The position numbers were made by a program, and so were the translations under genes. A DNA stretch of 64,000 nucleotides from Eucommia ulmoides (taxonomy: Eukaryota; Streptophyta; Magnoliopsida; Garryales; Eucommiaceae): positions 11,069,546 through 11,133,545 of the forward strand of contig CM028334.1 in NCBI GenBank assembly GCA_016647705.1, given 5' to 3'. Shown one piece after another: positions 22,474 to 33,520 of the stretch. Positions within the stretch are counted from its first letter, which is position 1. Every line of letters starts with the position of its first letter. The notes beneath the pieces are model-generated. The model was not told the DNA's origin and made no database searches. It saw nothing but the letters and a program-made list of their open reading frames with translations.

Positions 22474-25359
22474 TGTAAGACCCTAGTTTTTATTTAAGTC
22501 GTATTTTATAATATTTAAAAAATAACAGGGTGGATAACGTTATTTATTATTCGATTTAAAAGTTTAGGGGTTAATTTGTAATTTTTAGAATATTAAAATT
22601 AGAATTGGGCTTAATTAACAACTTCAAGAGAATTGAGGGGGGATTAGTGTAATTTTGAATAAAAATTTCTATTCTTTCTCACGAAGGAATCATGATTTAT
22701 GTGTGTGTATATATATATATATACACACACTTAAACGTGTAAACAAACGAGCATGAGAGAGGACACGCAACCGATTCTCTCTATATCTATATATACGCTC
22801 ATGTACACACGTTTGAAGGGGGAGGCAAAATAAAAAATAGAAAAAAACGTAGAGAGAGAGAAAGATCGTCGGTGCAGGAAAAACGAAAAAAGATAGAGAT
22901 CGCCGGTGGGTGTTCCTTCAGTTGGTCGTTCAATCGTCGTCGGTGCATGTAAATTGTGTGTGTGTATTCTTCAGTGTTGTTGGTGTATATTTGTGTGCGC
23001 AGACGGTGAGGATGATCGGTGATCGTCACGATGTCGTCGCCGGTAAGTGGGAGTATGAGTTTCGATTGTGTATGTAAGTGTTTAGTTGTGGGTACGTGAT
23101 CAGGGGTGTGTGTGTATGTTTTCTGTGTGTTTATAGTCGTTATAGGTGGTCGTCGCCAAAGTAGAGAGTAGAGAGAGAGAGGGTGCCGTCGACTTCGCGA
23201 GGTGAGCGTGATTGTGTGTGTTTTGTTTTAAGGTCCGATGGTGCGTGTGTGTGGTTGTTCTTCAGTCTTGATGGTGTCTGTGTGTGCTCCTTCGACGAGT
23301 GTGTGTGTGTATTGTCGTCAGTTGTGTGCGTCGGTCATCGGACAGTGTGTGTGTGTATGTTGTGGGTGCCGTGTGTGGGTTGTGAATCAGACGACATTGA
23401 TGGTGAATGCGTGTGTCTGGTGTTTGGGGGTGTGTATATTTGTGTGAATGATTGGAGATGGCCGGCCAACAGAGGCGGTAAATGAAGATGGCGTGATCGA
23501 AGGTTTGTCGTCGGCAGCTGCAGTAGAACAGCAAACAGAAGCAGGAGAAGAAGAAGCGGGAAAAGAAGAAAAAAAAAAAAGGAAAATTGTACAAACCCCC
23601 CTATTAGAAATAAAAATCCAATCTCGCAGCCATCGAAAAATTCGAAAAAGGTAGAATTTTGAACTTCTTTAATATATGTATTTAATTGTCTAAATTGAAA
23701 TGACGATAGAAAATAGTGAGACCGTTCACATGAATAAATTCGATATAGTAAACTGTAACGGAGTAATATTAGTTGAATAGTAAAATTTCATAATAAAAGA
23801 TGGGGAATAGGAGGTCACGGAAATTAGAGCCTGCATTTCATGGTTAGGTCATTTTTACATAAAATATTAATTTAGGCCCTGTCACTATTAGGTTCGCAGG
23901 CATCGAAGTACTGGTAGAGAATAGGCGGTTAAAGTTTTCGAAAACAGATAATCAGGTGAGTGTACTGTCTTCTTGACAAACTATTTTTATATCTATATAT
24001 GATAGAAAATGGTTGTATTTACATTAGATGCTTTTAAAATTTTGTGGATCAAACAGGTTTTGGGTGAGTTGGTAAAATAGATTTTCGTGAGATTACTATG
24101 GTTTTCGAAAGGAAGGTGAAAATGGTTTTTCGTTGGATTTGGTGATTTTAAAAGAGAGTGAAAAATATCTATTTTTCTAAATATGTATGGTTTTCAAAAA
24201 ATAAAATAAAAATAGAAAAGTGATTTTGGTAAAATCAGACATTTCCTTTTGAAAGAAAGTGAGAAATATAATTTTCGGATAAGAAGTCGATTTTTGGAAA
24301 AGAGAGGTGGATGTGTGATATAATGATATTGATTAGACGATATCATTACGTTGTGATTTGATGATGATGTTATTAATTTGACAATGTTGTTGATTAGACG
24401 ATGCTATTGATTTGTAATTTGACGATGTTATTAACTTCACGATACTATAGTAATTATCTGCTTCGGCAGAGTGATGGTATTGATTTGACGATGTTATTAA
24501 TTTGACGATGCCATAGTATTTATCTGCTTCGGCGGAGTGATGTTATCCGCTTTGATGGAGTGATGTTTATTTGTTTCGGCAGAGTGATGTTAGACGTTTA
24601 TACTGCGCAGTGATTATCCGCTTCGGCGGAGTGATGGATGTCCGTTAGGAAGGCAAATCCTACGGGTGGTACGGTACCGTTGCAACTCCCGATCGTGAGG
24701 TTAAAACGATCACTAGGGCTGACCAGTGTGTGTTTGAGGTGTGTGTTTGAGTTGTGTGCTTGAAAAGTGTGTTTGAGTTGTGTGCTTAAAAAGTGTGTTT
24801 GAGATGTGTGCTTGAGATGTGGTGTTTTACGTATATTGGCTGATTTGATATTTATTATCATGGTGATTAGTACGATTTTCATATTGTTGGATTTGAATGG
24901 AATTTAATTATGTCGCTTTATTTTCCCTTCTTTTATACTGGGGATTTTACGAGCTATGTGGTTTTTTTATACTTACGCTTGATCCATTTAGATGTTGTAG
25001 ATATGAATTCTTGTTATAAAATATTTTTACTAAGAAGACAGTACACTCGCAGGTGGAGCAGATAGTAGTCGGTTGGTCCCCTACTGGCACTAGTTAGAGT
25101 TATGCGGGTCAGGCGTTGGAGTCATATGAGAGTAATTTGAGATAAGCTGTCAGAGGATAAACCTAAGGGAGGTTCATGAGATATATTTCGTTGTTCTTAT
25201 TTTTGGGACAGATGTATCCGTATAGTATGAAGCTATTATATATATATGACGTGTAGATGAAAATTTGTATATTGTCGCAATTAAGTTGGTTAGTTAAATA
25301 ATGTCATATCGACGTCACGCCGGCCCCACGTTGACGGGTGTCTGAGGTTTGGTGTGACA
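22474..25359 (+). repeat. Tekay-like 3' LTR (2,886 bp)
   Basis: It has the same landmark order as the 5' LTR, including GT tracts at 23100-23440, CAGGTGAGT at 23953-23961 and hairpins at 24458-24629. It has a longer run of TGTGTGCTTGA-type repeats at 24725-24815. Confidence 0.92.
24458..24629 (+). repeat. UUCG-type hairpin repeats, 3' LTR copy
   Basis: Hairpins with TTCG loops lie at 24458-24469 (CTGC/GCAG), 24524-24535 (CTGC/GCGG, one wobble) and 24618-24629 (CCGC/GCGG). Two decayed copies lie between. The palindrome ACTGCGCAGT is at 24602-24611 and ACGGTACCGT at about 24670. Confidence 0.8.
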
Positions 25360-25364
25360 CCTGG

Positions 25365-28300
25365 TTTTGCTTATTTTATGTGTAAATTCTTTCTTTATTT
25401 TGTTTTTTCTACTTGTCGTTTAGCACGATAAAAGTCGTTGCCTTTTGAGTTTTCCTACCTAGTGTAGGACACCGGCATAGACACGGATTTATTTTTCTTC
25501 CTAGGGTTTAAGTATGTGTACAATATTAGGGTTTTACTTTAGCTATATGACATGAGCTAAATTTTTCAGTTTCCTAACATCTCTAAGGATCTTAGTAAAC
25601 ATTGACGCCCATAGATTAGAAGTCTCACGAATTCTTTGGGCGCTTGAGAGTGTATACGTGATTCGTTTTGGGTCCCTTTTTTTTTCTATGCACTTGTTTT
25701 TGTTCCCTCTAATTTTCTGTAAAATTTATTTTAATTTTTGAAGATTAAAAATAATTTTTAGTTAATTATTACTTATTATAAGATTTAATTAATTTAAAAT
25801 TATTTTTAGACATTACTTTCTGTTGCAAATTTTACAGAAATTATATTGGATGATTTGGAATAAGGTTGTTATACTCACTCTCTCTAAATTAAAATTTATT
25901 GATGTGTACTCTCTTAATTAGTTTTAAATCATGAAAAAAAAGAAAAGAAAAAAAAAGCTAGTTTAATAGCTTCAGTTGTTCCAATTTTTTAGATTTTGGG
26001 TTGAATTGAGTATGATATGAGAACTTCCAATAATCTAGGATGAGATGGGATATAAATTATATTTTCGTTTTGGAGTATTCTAGAAATAGAAACAAGTTTG
26101 ACAAATTATTCTGTGCAGAACTATTGCAACCGATTTAAATTTTGATATCATCCTTGTGATTTTAGCTTGTCTATGATGGTTTAATTCATCATTGAATTTT
26201 TCTTGGAATATCTTATTATTTTTCAACTATCCAAATCTGTTATTCTTAGTTTTTCTATATATCATTAGTGTTTTTTCTTTTTTGGTTTATATGAAATAAA
26301 AATGAGATAGTAAACAATCATGCTATTAAATCGGAGTTTTATTTTGCGGTTGATCGTGAATTGTCTAACTTTTCTAATCATGATTTCTTGATATCACTTG
26401 GAGCAAATCAATTTTTTTTGGGTGGACTATTTTAGCAGTTATGATTGAATTATTTTTTAATAATCAATTATAATTTCTAATTGTTCTATTTAATTTTCAG
26501 GTTTATACTAAAGAAAATTATGGTATCGTAATTTAAGTACATTGTAACATTACGATTCTTTTGACGTACTCTCTAATTTCATTTAGTCACATTCTACTAC
26601 CATAATTTTTTACTACAAACCTGAAGGTTAAATGGATGAATATGAAATGCGATCGACTGCTAAAAATTAGACATTAATAAGTCAACATATTGATATATTT
26701 GAGGAAATTGTTTTGTTGCTGTAAATAGATTATAAGCATATACATATTGGCTATTGATTAATGCTAATTTTCTAGTAGAGAGTGGATAAATTTCATTTTA
26801 TTTTAATTGCTGCCTCATTTTAGATAATTGAATTGATTTCTGATAATGGAAATTATAGGAGAAATTGGACATTGATTTTCCATACACTCTTTTGTTTCAT
26901 TGCTATTTATACACGATAAACTCCATGTTACCTAAATAGTTCTTATTAATTGAAAATGGATAGAGTAAGTATCATAAAAATAATGCATATATCCCTTTCT
27001 TTGATTGGTTATATGATAAATAAACTATGATAAGTTATTATTCGAGTGAAAAATGGTTTGTCTCTATTATTTTAAAGAAGAAACATGAGGGGTCAAAGAA
27101 GTCAATTCATGCTTTAAGTTTTATTATCTTAGCTCATAAAGAAACATCCCAAAGTCTACTTCACATTCTAAATATTTTTCAATTGATCATAAAGATGTGG
27201 CTCTAGCTCGGATTAGATGGTTAGATTATTGCATATTGCTCATAGAATGAGCTATAAAGGGCATATTTGTTTTATTTTGGGGATATTATTCTGTGTTTAA
27301 TCCTACTTCAATTGTGTTACCTAATCCTGAACTCAAGTTTTCTTTGACATTGAGTTAGGCTCATCAGCTTTTCTACTTTAGGACTCTCGTTTGATATTGT
27401 ACATGTTGAATTCCACATCGATGTTGGGTCTTCACCTGATATCCGTTCATAGTAGTTTGCCAAAAGTCCACCTTGCCCCTGATAAGAACGTCGACGTTCA
27501 TTTGATAGAGTCGAATGGTGGTAACAAGGTGGTGGTGACGTTCAGGTATTATGGCAGAGGGGATTGAAATTAGGGTTCGGAGTTTTGACACTAAGTACCC
27601 CGAAAATTTAACTAAAATCTCACTTGTTCCAAGTAGTTTAAATTTAAACGTATAAAATATCTTATTAACTTTATATGTTATTTTTTGAAATGCAATGAAT
27701 TAAAATTAGTAAGAAGGGTTAATTATACAATTAACACTTAAAGTTTAGAGGTTGTGTAAATTTGGTTGTTTTGATCATTGTCTATATGACTGTTTTATTC
27801 ATGTAATTGATCGTTAGGAATCCTAAAATGGATCTCCTTATCTTTCTATTTGTTATCTTTGTAAAATACTTACATGATGAGTGACATAATTGAGAAAATT
27901 ATATCCTTATTTTATTTTGATAACCTGATAGAAACTAAATTAAATAGAACACTGTTGAAAAGTGGTCGTAGATAATCATATATATAATATGTATTTAGGA
28001 TTTTAGTGGTTTAAGTATGATGTTAATCACTAATTTGGTTATTACGAAAATGAGATATTTCATTTTTCGAATTTGGGCTATGTTTGGGGTAATAATTTGC
28101 GTTTTGGAATGATAAAAAAGTACTGAGTTATTTTTATATAATTTCGTATGGATTTCTTCTTATATTGCCTGAGTCTTGAAGTGTTTAATGGGTCATACAT
28201 AGATATACTCTGATGGGTCTGTTGGGCCATTAATTATTTATTAATTAACAAGTTTGATGGAATTACTAATATGGATTAATTATTCATGAACATATAAGAA

Positions 28301-28699
28301 GACCTTGAATCGGAAACACTATCACTGTGACTAAAATATCTTGGTAGGGATCTAGATTTGGGCTCAGTATATAGATATTGATTTTGTGTTTGCGCCTATG
28401 TAATATCTCAATCAACTGAATTTTTTTAATTACAACTTTCGGCCTTGAGATTCATATTAAGAAGCACATAAAAATACTAATTATATTAATTACATTTTTA
28501 CAATTTTTAAGCCCTTAATTTTCTTTATTCTATATAGAGATTAATTTAATAATTAGTTTCAAAGGGCAGTAAAATTGTTATTTAAATTCTTGCAACTATA
28601 ATTGTTCATTGATCACTGAAAGTACATTTTGTAACGTACTTTATCTTGTTTTGATCATATTCATATATGTCACTAATATGCACTGTTATGGTTGGACAA
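25365..28699 (+). other. LARD interior, right part; non-coding AT-rich
   Basis: No retroviral domain or host exon is visible across 3.3 kb. The minus-strand open frame at 27373-27591 has no recognised family. This absence is the reason for the LARD call. Confidence 0.6.
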
Positions 28700-29990
28700 T
28701 ATTATTTAATTTTTTTAATTTGGAACGGTTGCTTGTGAATTGTTAAGGTTATTTTACCAAAGTGATTTAAGCAACATAATTTGCAAGTTTTCAAATTCTC
28801 ATTTTGTTGATGAATTTTTTTAGATTAATTTGTGCATTCACCTAACCAAAGAGGATTATTGTGCAGATTAATTTAATTATTGGATAATATAACTTTTTTT
28901 TTTTTTTTAATTTGAAACGTTTGTTTATGAATTGTTGAGATTACTTTACCAAAGTGATTTAACCAATATAATTTGTAAATTTTCGAGTTTCTATTTTGTT
29001 GATGAAAAAATTTCAGATTAATTTGTACATTCACCTGTTCAGAGGGGATTATTGTGTAAATTAATTTAATTATATGAAGAGATTATGTGAAATAAATTAT
29101 TTGATAAATTTATTTGCTCAAAAGGAATCAATTTTGAAATATTATTTGTTTCATTATATTTTGAAGGAAATATATGGATTTGAAAGTCAATCTACTCAAA
29201 AGAGATGAATTTTTAAATCTGTAATTTTTTCTCATTTTGTTGATCCTCGTGATTAAAGAATAATTGTTTATTGTAGACTTTGTCGAAAGGGGAGTTTATG
29301 ATAATACAATTGATTTTTATATTGTATTGTCTATATTTAATTGAGCATTTTGCCCCATTGTCCATAATTGATTTAGTTGTAATTTTTTTTTAAAGCAATT
29401 TCTTTTTGTTGTGAAGAACAATAACGTCACAATGAAATTCTAAATTGATTTATTGATTTAATGAGAATCTTTGTAATCTTCTTTATTTTGATGATTGTAT
29501 CGTGTAAGTATTGATTACTATTACTATATTTTTTTTTTATTGTTGATTTTTATACTTAAAGAATAATTGTTTATTATAGACTTTGCTCAAAAGAGAGTTT
29601 ATGATAATACAATTGATTCTTATATTGTGTCGCTTATACTTGAGCATTTTGATTCTTCAATTTAGTGAGAGTTTTCTTGTATTTTTATTTAATTCTTTGA
29701 TACGTCATAACCACTATTGTTATGCGTTTTACAAAATTGAATTATATTTGATGATCATCATTATTGCACATTGTATTATTGCGTATTATATTATTTAAAT
29801 CGATTATACTAAATTAAGGTTTAAGACCCATAGAGTTTAAGGAACATGTTGTGAATATGAGTGTTATTGAGTCTTTTGATTCTCTAGTTTAGTAAGAGCT
29901 TTTGTATTTTTCTTTATTTCGATAATTACGTTGTGATCACTATTGTTATGCGTTTTACAAAGTTAAAATTTATTTGATGATTATAATTAT
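28700..29990 (+). repeat. successive diverged tandem duplications in the LARD
   Basis: A block starting near aatttggaacggtt (about 28717) repeats near 28908 with a period of about 191 bp. A block containing taaagaataattgtttatt at about 29256 repeats at about 29558 (period ~303 bp). A block with cactattgttatgcgtttt at about 29712 repeats at about 29938 (period ~226 bp). A motif of the form CCAAAGRGGATT recurs through them, and a similar CCAAAGGAATATT recurs in the leader of the Copia element (5620-5810). Confidence 0.7.
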
Positions 29991-30167
29991 TACGTATTAT
30001 AGTATCACATATCATATTATTTGAATTGATTATAAAATATGGTATCTTAAGATATTGTGTCTTAAGAATTACAATTGTACATTTTTTACTGTCACTAATT
30101 ACTATTTTGAGATCTTATGATGTATTGTTAATGACAAATGACTTGTTAAAGTCAAATAATTTTATAT

Positions 30168-30436
30168 TGTTAAGAAATTGTAACAGTTTCATTTTGTTGA
30201 GAAAATATAATTAGCAATTTCATATTGTTGAGAAATTGCAGCAGTTTCATTTAAAATTGCAACAGTTTCATTTTGTTGAAAAACTGCAATTAGTAATTTC
30301 ATATTGTTGAGAAATTGCAGCAGTTTCATTTTGTTAAGAAACTGCAATTAGCAATTTTATTTTGTTGAAAAATTGCAACAGTTTTATTTTGTTGAGAAAC
30401 TGCAATTACAATTTCATTTTGTTGAGAAATTATAAT
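30168..30436 (+). repeat. tandem hairpin array before the LARD 3' LTR
   Basis: About ten units of 27-31 bp each contain an inverted repeat around a constant 10-nt loop close to ATTTTGTTGA. Perfect 8-bp stems are GCAATTTC/GAAATTGC (30214-30239), GCAGTTTC/GAAACTGC (30320-30345) and GCAATTTT/AAAATTGC (30351-30376). Others have wobbles or mismatches. The array ends about 295 bp before the polypurine tract. Confidence 0.85.
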
Positions 30437-30731
30437 GAGGACCGATAAGAACAATGCATATTGATAATGATCACATGTTGACATTGATTTCTTACTACAC
30501 TACTGGGCTTATGATCCATGTCGATATGATTATAAATATTTGTGAATATGAAAGTCTTATATTTGTTAAGATCATGTTGGACCGGATAAGTTTATCAAGA
30601 TACTACTTATAGATTATCATTTCTTTAAACAAAAGGTGTGGCCACACCAAAAATAAAATTTTCTATTATTAAACCGAGAGTCTTATTTTCAAAATTAAAT
30701 TTATTCAATTAATGTAGTTCAAGTGGGAGAA

Positions 30732-30996
30732 TGTTGGAATATTTTATGAGCTAACATTAATTAAATTAATTGTTTTACAAAAAAAGGTTTATTCCCATTG
30801 AGAGCTGCTACCACGAAATCTAGATCATAGGAAGGAAGAACTAGTTAGTAATCTGCTGCGACAGATTCAATCTCCTGCGATGGCCCAAATATGTACGCTT
30901 TCGATTACTATTCTTCATTATTGTGTCCTAATAATCATGTATGTTTTAAATTATTATTTAATTTTGTTTTATTATGATTATGAGAAGTAGTCAACA
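30732..30996 (+). repeat. LARD 3' LTR (265 bp)
   Basis: It begins TGTTGGAATATT directly after the polypurine tract, ends TCAACA and is followed by the target duplication TTACC. Confidence 0.9.
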
Positions 30997-31000
30997 TTAC

Positions 31001-31225
31001 CTTGTCTTAGTATTCCTGTAAACCCCAACCAAAGCTTCAGCCTTGTTATAAAAAGTGTTCTTGCGAGAAATCACGATGCTCTGAAAATCGCTTCCTCCAT
31101 TTGAATCTTGGTTAGTACTTGCTCCTTGACAAGACTTGGATAGGATGAATCCAACAACTTTAGCTATATTTAGATTATCCAATTCATCAACTTCGTCCAA
31201 TATGAAAAATGGCGAAGGCCGATAA
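31001..31225 (-). pseudogene. SMC1 exon with Walker B region
   Basis: The exon follows a tgcag acceptor (31227-31226) and reads [18 protein letters not shown], then [35 protein letters not shown] and [14 protein letters not shown] is the Walker B strand with the catalytic Glu. The following D-loop is one residue short (DELDNL where plant SMC1 has DAALDNL). It is open throughout. The donor is GTAA followed by retroelement sequence. Confidence 0.88.
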
Positions 31226-31524
31226 CTGCACCATTTTCCATGAATAAACGTCATTTAGACCACTGGTTCTTGGATTCACATATTCGTATTTACAGGAGAA
31301 TGGAGGCCAAGGGTCATTATACCAAGAATAAAAAAAAAAATATAGATGTATTTATTCAACCATTCAAACTATTTGTTTAGGAAGTCTAAAAGCAAGCGAT
31401 GAAGCTACAACACACTCGTATGTCGTTTACTCCAAAGAGATGTCCTTAAAAATCTCAAAAATGTATATCCCCATAATCAGCCAATGCGTATGATGGGAAG
31501 ACAACAGGAAGGATGGATAGAGTG

Positions 31525-31572
<48 letters not shown>

Positions 31573-31866
31573 AAAACAAAACATGCATCAAACAACAAAA
31601 AAGGAACCTAAGAAAAAATCATAGAATATTTAAATTTTCAGGAAGAAAGATCGCAACGAAAAAGAAACCTAAATATGTTTGTTTGTGTTTGTATGTGTGT
31701 GTGTGTGATAGAGAGAAAGAGACCATCTGAACCATTGTAGTACTAAGACTTGAAAAATTGCCAGCCAAATAAAAAATAATAAGTTACTGTAGAATCCATA
31801 TCAGCCTGTAGCCTAGAGAGGTTACCTCAGAAACCCAAAAACTATTTCATGTTCCTTCACACATAC
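31226..31866 (-). other. intron of the SMC1 copy with long poly(A) run
   Basis: Intron GTATGT...TGCAG lies between the signature-motif exon and the Walker B exon. It holds a 46-base A run at 31525-31570 and a GT tract at about 31690. I see no target duplication around the A run. Confidence 0.6.
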
Positions 31867-32137
31867 CTATGAATGGCAAAGAGTAATGCCAATGCTGCAA
31901 ACAGTTTTTTCACGGCCAAATAGTTACTCCATGTAAAATGTAGTAAAGCTCCCGTCATGCTTCATGTCTCTCGAGCAATTTCTTGGGGGCATAACTATAT
32001 AATTGATGCCATGTAGAAATGGCTTATCCTCATTGTCCAAGTTCAAATACGATGCCCCACCCAGTGGATGTGTGTTACTTTTGGTAAGTTGTTTGTAAAT
32101 TTGGTCAATATTGCCTGATATATGGTTGAATGTCTTA
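31867..32137 (-). pseudogene. SMC1 exon with mutated ABC signature motif
   Basis: Frame reads TFNHISGNIDQIYKQLTKSN then THPLGGASYLNLDNEDKPFL, HGINYIVMPPRN and SRDM. An 11-residue insertion follows. A TAA (plus 31924-31926) replaces the Gln before the signature, and LSGGE has become LFGRE. One extra T then shifts the frame before AALALLFAIHS. The exon ends with a normal GTATGT donor. The stop, the frameshift and the altered signature would each prevent normal ATPase-head function. Confidence 0.85.
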
Positions 32138-33475
32138 AGGCAAACCAAGTTAAAATTCTAAATTTAACTCCAGTTTAGCATTAGATGTTTATATATATTC
32201 AAATTCTAGCTATAATTATTAAGTAGATCAAATTTACCTTAACCTCGATATGCAGAAAGAAGGTCGCCACATTGCCCAAACATATGGTATGCTAGGCTAG
32301 GCTTATGGTGTTTATAAGTGGAAAATGTGCTAAAATGCTTCTATAATATGAGCAAATTGTTGATAAAGCTAATAATAAAACTTGAAAGGTGCTACTGGAA
32401 CGACAAGAAATCACACCACGTGAAAATTGTGGTTACTTGTCTAGTATAGTTTCACGTTAGTAGTGTTGTTATTTGTCCAGTAGTGTGTAACTGCAAGTTA
32501 TGTGCTAAGAACGCTAGTACGGGAAAAGTGATTCAATTACCCAATATCACTTGTTTTTATATAGTTTGTTATAATGGAAGGAAGTATGTAACAAAGGTTA
32601 TGCAGTAGAGTGAAAATGCCAGTAATGGTATGTTGCAAGTAGCTTTGATATACTAAATTTTTATTTAAAACATGTTTTGGAACAAGCATACCAATTACAC
32701 TTTGCTAGGCTTCTACCAAATTGTGGTTACCAGAGCTCACGTTATAAATTGAACAAAATTGACTCCTCATCAAGTTAATATGTATGTACCATGAAAAGAA
32801 TGATATATATGGTACCAATTACTACAACTCATTGAGCAAAAATAGAAAAAAGAAAAATTAAGGGGAAAAACATTGCAAACTTTAGTGGAAGCATCGGTTA
32901 TTAAAATCGTAATCTACATGGTTCTAACAATTAAAAAGCTATAATATCTTGTAATTTTTCGAGGTTTAACAATCAACTACCTCATTGTCATTCATGTGGA
33001 GTCTGAGCATTTCATTTTATGTTTCAACACTAGAATATTGAATGTAGAAGTGGTTGGCAATGCAACCAAACTCTGTACAATAAAAGTAGCCAATTTTTTA
33101 TCAAAACGCATCATTTTTGCCTTGTCAAGGGCTCGGGCAGCGTCCGTGACAAGTGCTCTTTAATTTACACCCAAAGAAGGATCTGCAATAACCTGAAGAA
33201 AAAGAAAGAAAGATATACTCTAGTATATCTTAAGTGGGACAAAGACTTATGTAGCTGACTCTACAGAAGTGAGACAAAGACTCAGTTGTTGTCGTTATTG
33301 TATACTCGATTGAAGGAGAAATAAACAAGACAAACTCAAGTAAATGGACTCCGTGGTTTGAAGTAAAATGAAGCATAAATCAAAGTAATTTCAGAATATC
33401 CTAGTTAAACCACCAGTTTTAAAAACACCCATTTTGAGAAGAGATATGAATATATGAAGTGAAATCTGCCAACGA
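32125..33475 (-). repeat. duplicated ~1.3 kb segment, copy 2
   Basis: This is homologous to 2845-4127 and lies between two SMC1 exons. The left end overlaps the first codons of the SMC1 exon by about 10 bp (gaatgtcttaaggcaaac is shared by both copies), so the exact junction is uncertain. It contains the BRR2 exon fragment and the same short foldback. Confidence 0.7.
33000..33192 (-). pseudogene. exon fragment of BRR2-type helicase, copy 2
   Basis: After a cttcag acceptor the frame reads VIADPSLGVN, a stop, RALVTDAARALDKAKMMRFD, then frameshifted remains and VET, a stop, NEMLRLHMNDNEVVD. Copy 2 keeps TDAARALD intact where copy 1 has a stop, and extends further at the 3' end. Both copies share the stop after DPSLG, so the parent of the duplication was already defective. 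Confidence 0.82.
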
Positions 33476-33520
33476 GAATGGGGGCTAGGAATAAACAGTA
33501 GCAAGATAACCACTAAGAAT

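Larger units (their letters stand above)
15529..25359 (+). mobile_element. Tekay-like Ty3/gypsy element nested in the LARD
   Basis: Long LTRs of 2,877 and 2,886 bp start TGTAAGACCCT and end GTGTGACA. They are flanked by near-identical 5-mers CTTGG (15524-15528) and CCTGG (25360-25364). The primer-binding site TGGTATCAAGGCC is at 18410-18422. Upstream of the 3' LTR lies the motif AATTTCGGGATGAAATTTC, followed by the polypurine tract at about 22461-22473; in my memory this pair is typical of Tekay/Del chromoviruses. The internal region is only 4.07 kb and keeps just reverse transcriptase C-term, RNase H and integrase N-term remnants, so gag, protease and much of pol are deleted or unrecognisable. 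Confidence 0.9.
14207..30996 (+). mobile_element. Copia-like LARD (non-autonomous LTR element) in SMC1 intron
   Basis: Identical-length 265-bp LTRs (14207-14471 and 30732-30996) start TGTTGGAATATT. A perfect 5-bp target duplication TTACC flanks them at 14202-14206 and 30997-31001. The primer-binding site TGGTATTAGAGCC is at 14474-14486 and the polypurine tract AAGTGGGAGAA at 30721-30731. The interior (about 6.4 kb after removing the nested Gypsy element) has no gag or pol, so it must have used proteins from elsewhere. Its 3' half is made of successive diverged tandem duplications ending in a hairpin array. It is inserted antisense to the SMC1 copy at bases +4/+5 of its last intron. Confidence 0.9.

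Noticed and set aside
30140..30440. CRISPR-like array
   Set aside because: Repeats are short, diverged and self-complementary with no spacer variety, inside a plant LTR element.
31525..31570. 46-base A run as the tail of a processed SMC1 retrocopy
   Set aside because: It lies inside an intron, introns are retained throughout this SMC1 copy, and no target duplication flanks the run.
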